Below are positions 6,415 to 11,868 of a stretch of DNA of 11,868 nt, piece after piece. The DNA is from an uncultured Eubacterium sp. (GTDB lineage: Bacteria; Bacillota; Clostridia; Lachnospirales; Lachnospiraceae): the NCBI GenBank assembly GCA_910580075.1, contig CAJTVR010000116.1:1-11868 (forward strand), written 5' to 3'. The notes under the pieces are model-generated. The model had not been told where the DNA came from. It saw nothing but the letters and a program-made list of their open reading frames with translations, and ran no database searches. The translations under genes were made by a program, and so were the position numbers. Each line of letters opens with the position of its first letter. Position 1 is the stretch's first letter.

Positions 6415-6466
6415 GATGCAGGAAAGGAATCTCTGTGGTTATGCTTCCCGCCCTGCATCTCTTTTT
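6415..6466. terminator. bidirectional rho-independent terminator
   Basis: GATGCAGG (6415-6422) pairs with CCTGCATC (6452-6459), with extra GGAA/TTCC pairing inside the arms. TCTTTTTCC follows on the plus strand and CGTTTTTG follows on the minus strand. It sits between the convergent acetyltransferase and response regulator genes and can serve both. Confidence 0.65.
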
Positions 6467-6480
6467 CCTTGTCTTTATCC

Positions 6481-7254
6481 TTATGCTTCCAGTATTTTTT
6501 CAATCTCTGCAATCATCCTGTCTTTGACCGCCGGCTTTAAGAAATATCCCGCCGGCTTTAGTTTCAGTACTGCTTCAATATTAGCCCGGTCATTGACGGC
6601 TGTTAGAAAAATAACCGGGATATCTTTCATGTCTTCTTCTGCCCGGATCATTTCCAGCGTCATTTTACCATCGCAGACCGGCATTTCATAATCCAGCAGA
6701 ATCAGGTCCGGGCGTTTCTTTCCAATCGATGTCATTGCCTGTGCCCCGGAAACTGCAAGAGCCACTTCGTAGTGATCTTCGAGCATTGCTTTCATGGTAC
6801 GAAGCGCCGTACCATTGTCATCTACAACCAGTATGCGTTTTTTTGCTGTATGCTCTTTCTGCTCTTCTTCCGATTCTTTCAGCAGCTCCTCACGGTCTAT
6901 TCCAAGACGTCTTAAAACTGCCTCAAAAATCGCCGTGTTCTCGACCGGACGTATGAGATTTTCAAACTGGCCGTCTTCATAGTATTTAAAAAAACTGCTG
7001 CTTTCTTCTTTTGTCCCGATTGTCAGTACCGGAATATGGTTATATCTGTCACTCAGCATAAAAAAGATAGATGTATCGATATCATAGGCTCCGATCAGGC
7101 TGATCATAACCAGATCCGGATTTACAATCTTTAGCATCCCCTCCAGCACAGCTGCATTTTCAGAACAGAGCTGTACATGAAAATGCTGTGATAAAAATTT
7201 GTTTGTTTCATTTACTACACTGTTCAGCTTCCCTATCAGTAATATTTTTTTCAT
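6481..7254 (-). CDS. two-receiver response regulator with a degenerate first receiver
   Basis: This 257-residue cytoplasmic protein consists of two receiver (REC) domains joined by an acidic linker (about 120-138), with no output domain. The C-terminal receiver (about 139-257) is complete: acidic pocket Asp145-Asp146 in ILVVDDNG, phosphoacceptor Asp188 in LILLDYEMP, Thr218 in FLTAV and Lys240 in YFLKPA. The N-terminal receiver (1-115) has the fold (MKKILLIGKLNSV, NPDLVMISLIGA, NLIRPVE), but Ser52 sits where the phosphoacceptor Asp should be, the acidic pair is missing and the conserved Lys is Arg102. It is therefore a pseudo-receiver, probably for protein-protein contact. The start is preceded by GGAGGAGG. 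It lies 104 bp downstream of the hybrid kinase on the same strand and is probably its phosphorelay partner. Confidence 0.92.
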   Translation of the reverse strand: MKKILLIGKLNSVVNETNKFLSQHFHVQLCSENAAVLEGMLKIVNPDLVMISLIGAYDIDTSIFFMLSDRYNHIPVLTIGTKEESSSFFKYYEDGQFENLIRPVENTAIFEAVLRRLGIDREELLKESEEEQKEHTAKKRILVVDDNGTALRTMKAMLEDHYEVALAVSGAQAMTSIGKKRPDLILLDYEMPVCDGKMTLEMIRAEEDMKDIPVIFLTAVNDRANIEAVLKLKPAGYFLKPAVKDRMIAEIEKILEA

Positions 7255-7322
7255 TGATTCCTCCTCCAGCGGTAAAGCAGCATACCTTCGCAGGTCATTG
7301 ATTTTATCCCCGCTGTTACCAT

Positions 7323-7338
7323 TTCAGGCCGCCCTGAA
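7323..7338 (-). other. small hairpin in the kinase-regulator gap
   Basis: TTCAGG and CCTGAA form a perfect 6-bp stem with a 4-base loop, 20 bases after the kinase stop. No T-run follows, so it is more likely a transcript-stability or attenuation element than a full terminator. Confidence 0.3.
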
Positions 7339-7358
7339 TCCAGCAGCCATTATATCTA

Positions 7359-10300
7359 TTATCCCATCTGCCTGATCAGCATGTCTGCAGCATGTTCCAC
7401 CTGGTCTGCATCCAGATTTGTAACCGCCTGCGCCAGCTGCTGGATTACGGCCTGTGTTTCATCGTCAAATGCATATTCCTGCAGCTGGTGCATGAGTCCG
7501 TCGGCCTGGTCAATATCCATCTGCTGCATGCTGATGCGCAGCATTTCCACCAGCGCCAGTATCACAGATATATCTTCTGCTTCTTTTTTGACTTCAGTCC
7601 CTATTCCGAATACTCCTTTTAATTTCAGGCGGTAACTGCGCCATTCTTCCAAAAACACTGGCGTTACGGCGGACAGCACATCCAGGCGGCCGTCGCGCGC
7701 TGCATATTCCAGTATTTTTGCTGTCCCGGAAAGCGGCAGGATTCCGACGGCTGCAGAAAGACCTTTCATCGCATGCACCTGGATCCGGTACTGCTCCAGA
7801 TACTGCGGCTGGCCCGCTTTTTCAAAAGCCTGCTCTAACAGCTGCGCTGCAGAATCAATCTGGGCATAAAACTCTTTGATTGTAAATTCCAGCAGGTCCA
7901 TATCCGGCAGGTGCATCCATGCGTACTGCCAGTCCAGCCCGTCTGTCTGCGGAAGTTTTTCATAAATATCCGGCGGAATCTCCAGCGTGCTTTGGGAAGG
8001 TGTATGGACACTTTTGCGATACCCTTTCTCATAAAGCTGTGCGGCATTTCTTTTACTGGCATTTTCTGTATCAGCATTTTCTGTATCCGTATTCTCTATA
8101 TTCGTATTTTCTATAATCAGATGTTCCGGAAGCATTGTCTGAATCAGATGTTCCAGCTTCTGCGGTACCACCGGTTTAGAAAGAAATTCATCGAAACCGG
8201 CAGATAAATATTTTTCTTTTGCACCCGATACAGCATTCGCAGTCAGCATAACAACCGGTGTATTTTTACATGGATAATCCTGAAGCTGTTTCATGCGGTA
8301 CAGAGTCTCAATACCGTCCATTTCCGGCATCATATGGTCAAGAAAAATCAGGTCGTAGCGGTTTTTCTGTACCAGTTCCAGACACTGTGCACCTCCGCCC
8401 GCGTCTGTAACCTGAACTTTCGTCTGCTTTAACAGGCTGCGCAGTACCTTCCTGTTTACCTCATTATCATCAACAACCAGGATCTGTGCCTGCGGCGCAA
8501 AAAATCCTGCCTGGCTGCTGTAACTATCACTCATCCGGCACACCCTGGATTCAAAATCCCCAACCGGCGTGTGATCAATAACCTTCTGGTCCAGTTCAAA
8601 ATAAAACCGGGAGCCTTTTCCGTATTCGCTTTCTGCCGACAGCCTGCTGCCCATTAGCTCCAGCAGCTGAATCGTGATGCTCATGCCAAGACCTGTCCCT
8701 TCAATGCTGCGGTTGCGGTCTTCTTCAATCCGTTCAAATTCTGCTGAAAGCTTTGGCAGGTCTTCTTTTTTAATGCCAATGCCCGTATCTTCGACCTCAA
8801 ACCACAGGCGGACCATTCCGTCTTCTATTTCACGGCTTTTCACCCGCAGCCATACCGTTCCCTGCGGCGTATATTTCACTGCATTCGTAAGTATATTTGT
8901 AAGTACCTGGCGGATGCGTACATCATCCCCGTACATTCTGGACGGAATGTCATGGGATATTTCTGCTTCCAGCTGAAGATTTTTATCTTTCGCACGCTGG
9001 GAAGCCATGTTCAAAAGATCGTGGATCATGCTGCTAAAGTCATATTCTGCCGGTACAATTTCCATTTTTCCGGAGTCAATTTTGGAAAAATCCAAAATGT
9101 CGTTAATCAGAGACAGCAGCGTCTGTCCCGCTGTATAAATATCCATCGCGTATTCGCGAATCTGCTGCTCGCCTGACTCACGCAGAATCATTTCGTCCAT
9201 GCCAAGCACCGCATTAATCGGTGTGCGGATTTCATGGGACATACGCGCTAAAAACTTCCCTTTCGCTTCATTAGCGGCCTGGGCTTCATGCCTCGCCGCA
9301 TCTGCCTCCTTCTTGGCCCGGGCCAGCTTGAGATTCTGCTGCTCTGCCGCCATGACCCGTTCTTCCGCCTTCTGCTGGTATTCTTTAGAAATCTGAAACG
9401 TATGCATGATCGCCATCATCACAGCAAATACAGCCATGCTGTACTGTCCGGCACGATTCACATTCGCAGGACTGGAAATCAGATTCATCACCACATTTGC
9501 AATCTCTCCTGCAAGCAGCACAAGTACCGACAATACCCACATAACAGTCTGATAGCTTCTGTTTTTATAATCATACTGTATCAGGCTCGCAATCGCAGCC
9601 GCACAGGCGATGCCTGCCACAGCCGCAGACAGATTCATCATGTCTTTCATATCCGATATGCCGGCCGCCTGCAGCAGCACCTGGGCAGCCGCATTCAGTA
9701 TGACCATGCAAAGCAGCACAAAAAAGCGGCGCGGATATGCCCTGTTCAGATTCCGCTCAAAATAAAGCGTTAAAAACAGCGGGCTTAACAGCACCAGATA
9801 TTCCTGCATTTCATACGCTTCATCCAGGCTGTAAAAAATATTCAGCGTATCGGTCCCGATAAAACAATAAAGCCCCGCGGACAGCCCCATAAGCCCGAGA
9901 TACACCTCTCCACGCGGCGGCTGGCCCGTATAGTGTCTGATCACCGCAAGCACAAACATGATAATCGCCATCAGAATTATGAGCAGGCAGCATCCGATAT
10001 CAGAAATACTGCTTCCTACTACACCGATGACAACCTGGTCACGGGTTGTAAGTTTTACATCCCCAAGCACTGCAGCTGCATCCTTATACGGAGATACCAG
10101 TTCAATCCATAAATCTCCCTCTTCTATGACATTGGGAAGATTTGCATAATTCTGATTCCGGTCAGATACATTCTTTTCAAGATGCGTGTGTTCATAAATC
10201 ACTGTATCGTCTAAAACAACCCTGAGAGCCGCCTGCTGGCAATCGAAATTTGCCGTAAGACCTGCAAATTCTTTCGAAACCGTATTGCGAAAGACAACTG

Positions 10301-10589
10301 TCTCAAAGGCTTCTGACTCTCCCTGAAACGGCAGGCTGACTTCCCGGCACTGTCCTTCTTTTTGTGCCTGCGTATAGAGCTGCTTTATTTTATCATGGCT
10401 TTCAAGCTCCTGGGAATCAGTACTGCCAGTATCTAATACTGCCACTGTCCATCCGCTGCTGTAAAAAATTTCCATCTGGTCCGGCAGTACTTCCCATTCT
10501 TCTTCTGCCTGATACTGAAACAGCGCTGCCGTCATAAATATCATGACAAAACAGACTGTAATTCCAGCTAATCTTTTCAAATTTTTCAT
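7359..10589 (-). CDS. 7TM hybrid sensor histidine kinase with REC and Hpt domains
   Basis: This 1076-residue membrane kinase has, in order, an N-terminal signal/anchor helix (8-27) and an extracytoplasmic sensor region (28-185). Seven hydrophobic helices follow (about 196-216, 227-246, 262-276, 289-308, 320-337, 347-370, 381-400), an arrangement like the 7TMR-DISM receptors. A coiled coil (402-445) leads to HisKA with SHEIRTPIN (phosphorylated His452). HATPase_c has the N-box Asn569 in LTNAVKYT, DTGIG (601-605) and GTGLGM (631-636). The receiver has Asp707-Asp708, phosphoacceptor Asp751 in FLDHMMPEMDG, Thr783 and Lys805. A repetitive ENT/ENA linker (826-843) precedes the Hpt domain with His939 in VHAMKGLSAAVG, and a C-terminal helical tail ends the protein. 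All phosphorelay residues are present. The signal sensed is unknown. The start at 10589 has only a weak upstream AGGA, so its exact position is less certain. The gene probably forms an operon with the downstream regulator. Confidence 0.94.
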   Translation of the reverse strand: MKNLKRLAGITVCFVMIFMTAALFQYQAEEEWEVLPDQMEIFYSSGWTVAVLDTGSTDSQELESHDKIKQLYTQAQKEGQCREVSLPFQGESEAFETVVFRNTVSKEFAGLTANFDCQQAALRVVLDDTVIYEHTHLEKNVSDRNQNYANLPNVIEEGDLWIELVSPYKDAAAVLGDVKLTTRDQVVIGVVGSSISDIGCCLLIILMAIIMFVLAVIRHYTGQPPRGEVYLGLMGLSAGLYCFIGTDTLNIFYSLDEAYEMQEYLVLLSPLFLTLYFERNLNRAYPRRFFVLLCMVILNAAAQVLLQAAGISDMKDMMNLSAAVAGIACAAAIASLIQYDYKNRSYQTVMWVLSVLVLLAGEIANVVMNLISSPANVNRAGQYSMAVFAVMMAIMHTFQISKEYQQKAEERVMAAEQQNLKLARAKKEADAARHEAQAANEAKGKFLARMSHEIRTPINAVLGMDEMILRESGEQQIREYAMDIYTAGQTLLSLINDILDFSKIDSGKMEIVPAEYDFSSMIHDLLNMASQRAKDKNLQLEAEISHDIPSRMYGDDVRIRQVLTNILTNAVKYTPQGTVWLRVKSREIEDGMVRLWFEVEDTGIGIKKEDLPKLSAEFERIEEDRNRSIEGTGLGMSITIQLLELMGSRLSAESEYGKGSRFYFELDQKVIDHTPVGDFESRVCRMSDSYSSQAGFFAPQAQILVVDDNEVNRKVLRSLLKQTKVQVTDAGGGAQCLELVQKNRYDLIFLDHMMPEMDGIETLYRMKQLQDYPCKNTPVVMLTANAVSGAKEKYLSAGFDEFLSKPVVPQKLEHLIQTMLPEHLIIENTNIENTDTENADTENASKRNAAQLYEKGYRKSVHTPSQSTLEIPPDIYEKLPQTDGLDWQYAWMHLPDMDLLEFTIKEFYAQIDSAAQLLEQAFEKAGQPQYLEQYRIQVHAMKGLSAAVGILPLSGTAKILEYAARDGRLDVLSAVTPVFLEEWRSYRLKLKGVFGIGTEVKKEAEDISVILALVEMLRISMQQMDIDQADGLMHQLQEYAFDDETQAVIQQLAQAVTNLDADQVEHAADMLIRQMG
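8059..8118 (-). repeat. 15-bp tandem repeat, four copies, inside the kinase gene
   Basis: Four units at 8059-8073, 8074-8088, 8089-8103 and 8104-8118 follow the plus-strand pattern GYATTYTCTRTAWYM. They encode repeated five-residue units (variants of IENTD and DTENA) in the linker between the receiver and Hpt domains. Each unit is five codons, so copy-number change would lengthen or shorten the linker without breaking the frame. Confidence 0.8.
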
Positions 10590-10740
10590 ATGTTTCTTTT
10601 GATCCTGATTCGGATGTTAATAATTCTGTTTCTTAGTTCTATTCCACGCCCTGATTCTGCTTTTTCGTTTTGTTTCCGAATATGCAGCCGGATGTTATCC
10701 TGATTCTGTATCCAATCATCTGGCAGAATCTGCTCTTTTT

Positions 10741-10769
10741 ATATTACCATAGACTGATTCATTCCTCAA
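10741..10769 (-). promoter_or_regulatory. candidate promoter of the kinase-regulator operon
   Basis: On the minus strand TTGAGG (10764-10769) and TAATAT (10741-10746) are 17 bases apart, placing transcription start near 10734 and leaving a leader of about 145 bases. CCATAG (10748-10753) and CTATGG (10770-10775) form an inverted repeat bracketing the -35 and spacer, a possible operator. The leader (10590-10735) carries three CCTGATTC-like repeats near 10604, 10650 and 10700 and nothing else recognisable. Confidence 0.5.
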
Positions 10770-10869
10770 CTATGGAATGTATAAATTTGAACCTTCCGGC
10801 TTGTTATAACTAACGTCTGACATTTATTAGCGGGCTGTGCGAGAGCTGGATGCGGTGAAGTTATGAATG

Positions 10870-10924
10870 ACCCAATAGGTATGAATTCCCCGATAGGTAT
10901 GAATTCCCCGATAGGTATGGGATT
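10870..10924. repeat. 18-bp tandem repeat, three copies
   Basis: CCCCGATAGGTATGAATT recurs at 10870-10887 (two differences), 10888-10905 (exact) and 10906-10924 (one inserted G). No open frame or dyad is associated. It lies between the kinase promoter and the inverted-repeat array. Confidence 0.85.
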
Positions 10925-10931
10925 CCCGAAC

Positions 10932-11209
10932 GCCAGGCAGAGAACTGTTTTCCTTTTTCTGTTCCGCCTTCGAACAGTAAGAACTTCTAAATTTTCTGCT
11001 TCCAGACTGAGACGGCGGACGGACCGGTGCCTGATGCCCTGACGTTATTTCATGCTTTATGCAGTGGCACTGGCAGGCACCTTTTGGGGCTTCCAGGTTT
11101 CTGGCAGCAGCAGGCAGTGAGCCCCAAATCCTGGGTATCAGGCAGAAAATTAAGAAGTTCTAACTGTTCTCCGGAGTCACAGAAAAAGGAAAACAGTTCT
11201 CTGCCTGGC
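10932..11209. repeat. inverted repeat with 69-bp arms, 30 bp perfect
   Basis: The arm 10932-11000 is the reverse complement of 11141-11209. The outer 30 bases (10932-10961 and 11180-11209) are perfectly complementary, and the inner part matches with small differences around a TTCGAACAGT / CCGGAGAACAGTTAG stretch. A third copy of the arm core occurs at about 11722-11775 in the left-arm orientation. The 140-bp interior holds the strong hairpin at 11083-11128. The stretch has no supportable gene; short plus-strand frames through it are translated repeat. Confidence 0.9.
11083..11128. other. hairpin with conserved 9-bp stem
   Basis: TTTGGGGCT (11083-11091) pairs perfectly with AGCCCCAAA (11120-11128) around a 28-base loop that includes a small CCAG/CTGG stem. 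The mirrored copy (11786-11794 with 11823-11831) keeps both stem strands exactly, while five of the differences between the two copies fall in the loop. Confidence 0.65.
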
Positions 11210-11287
11210 TGGTGCCGGATGAATTTTACATGTATTCCCGGATTCCATTTTCAAGACTTACAAAGCACGGCTTCCGGCTGCCTGTAA

Positions 11288-11308
11288 CAGAGCAGACGTC
11301 CTGCTCTG
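11288..11308. other. perfect 8-bp stem hairpin
   Basis: CAGAGCAG (11288-11295) and CTGCTCTG (11301-11308) flank the 5-base loop ACGTC in the spacer of the long inverted repeat. No T-run follows, so it does not look like a terminator. Confidence 0.5.
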
Positions 11309-11374
11309 CCTGGCTGCGGAAGAATAAACATCATGCTGGCAGACCGCAGCACAAAGGCGGCTGATGTCTGGCGT

Positions 11375-11601
11375 GCTTCCGTGCTTCGGAACATGTCTGC
11401 CTGGATGCCATTTCCCGGACATAATCCGCAGCCGGGAAGAGAAATGTTTTTCAGCTGGTACGGGGTGAATTTCTATGTGTCTGTCCGGTTTTCAGCTGTC
11501 TGTGCAGAGCAAACGTCCGGCTCTGTCTGGCTGCGCTTCCGTGTTTCGGAACATGTCTGCCCGGATGCCATTTCCCAGACATAATCCGCAGCCAGGAAGA
11601 G
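11375..11601. repeat. 67-bp direct repeat, offset 160 bp
   Basis: Segments 11375-11441 and 11535-11601 match with four differences. They share GGAACATGTCTGCC-like and CATAATCCGCAGCC blocks. The unit of about 160 bp, including the GGCTGGT-type motif at 11453, suggests local tandem amplification inside the long inverted repeat. Confidence 0.85.
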
Positions 11602-11868
11602 GCAGACGTTTATTCTGTCACATACAGCCGGATATTCTGCAAGATTTCAGCCTGTATCTGAAAACCGGAATTCAGACAGGCGTATAAAATTTATCCAGTA
11701 CCAGCCGGGGCGGAGACACTTTTTCCTTTTTCTGTGACTCCGAAGAACAGTTAGAAATTCTTAATTTTCTGCCTGATATCCAGGATTTGGGGCTCACTGC
11801 CTGCCGCTGATGAAAACCTGGAAGCCCCAAAAGGTGCCTGCCAGTGCCGCTGCATAAAGCATGAAATA

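Larger units (their letters stand above)
11207..11707. repeat. three right-side copies of the dispersed GGCTGGT motif
   Basis: A motif of the form GGCTGGTRCYGGATRAATTT followed by ATRYG and a TTTTCAG block occurs at 11207-11229 (plus), 11453-11475 (plus, more diverged) and 11685-11707 (minus). The fourth copy lies at about 799-820 (minus) next to the IS3 remnant. Copies on both strands and at both ends of the window suggest a mobile or amplified non-coding element. Confidence 0.6.
11046..11868. repeat. long inverted repeat, arms of at least 210 bp, cut by the window end
   Basis: The segment from 11046 to about 11257 is the reverse complement of about 11657 to 11868, with a spacer of roughly 400 bp. 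By eye I count about nine differences over the first 148 aligned bases and more divergence beyond that. The right arm is still matching at the last base of the window, so the true element is longer. The spacer contains a direct repeat and further copies of a short motif. No transposase or other ORF with family character is inside. Confidence 0.9.

Noticed and set aside
10870..10924. CRISPR array
   Set aside because: The units are directly adjacent with no spacers, only three copies, and no cas gene is present.
11027..11687. Several 60-86 codon plus-strand frames in the repeat array
   Set aside because: They share residues only because they run through repeated DNA, are rich in Cys/Pro/Trp and have no convincing RBS or family motif.

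Overview
The window looks like a chromosomal segment of an anaerobic Firmicute, most likely class Clostridia and close to Lachnospiraceae. This rests on strong AGGAGG-type ribosome binding sites, moderate G+C, a 7TM hybrid kinase, a PadR-DUF2812 pair and an IS3-type element typical of that group. It is inferred from gene content by eye, without any database search.

Layout. Positions 1-840 are a decayed mobile/repeat zone: a hairpin-rich leader, an IS3-family transposase broken by three frameshifts, and one copy of a dispersed repeat. Positions 845-4385 hold three minus-strand genes in the order of transcription rarA (AAA+ ATPase), a PLP-dependent aspartate aminotransferase-like enzyme, and an AIM24/TIGR00266 protein. 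Positions 4519-5702 hold a minus-strand padR regulator followed by a DUF2812 membrane protein gene, with a consensus promoter overlapped by dyad operators. A plus-strand GNAT acetyltransferase (5943-6362) ends at a bidirectional terminator. Positions 6481-10589 hold a minus-strand two-gene signalling unit: a 1076-residue 7TM hybrid histidine kinase with receiver and Hpt domains, then a two-receiver response regulator whose first receiver lacks the phosphoacceptor aspartate. Positions 10590-11868 contain no gene I can support. They hold the kinase promoter, a short tandem repeat and a nested array of long inverted and direct repeats that runs off the window end.

How the genes work together. 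The kinase and response regulator form a plausible phosphorelay (His452 to Asp751 to His939 to Asp188) with no DNA-binding or enzymatic output in either protein, so the output partner must be elsewhere. PadR probably represses its own promoter and the downstream DUF2812 gene.

Most notable. First, a 68-bp tandem duplication at the padR/DUF2812 junction has left two N-termini for DUF2812, joined by an eight-A run one base out of frame. Slippage, phase variation or a homopolymer sequencing error would rejoin them. Second, the structured repeat array at 10.9-11.9 kb has a related copy beside the dead IS3 element. I did not find a clearly new multi-gene system.
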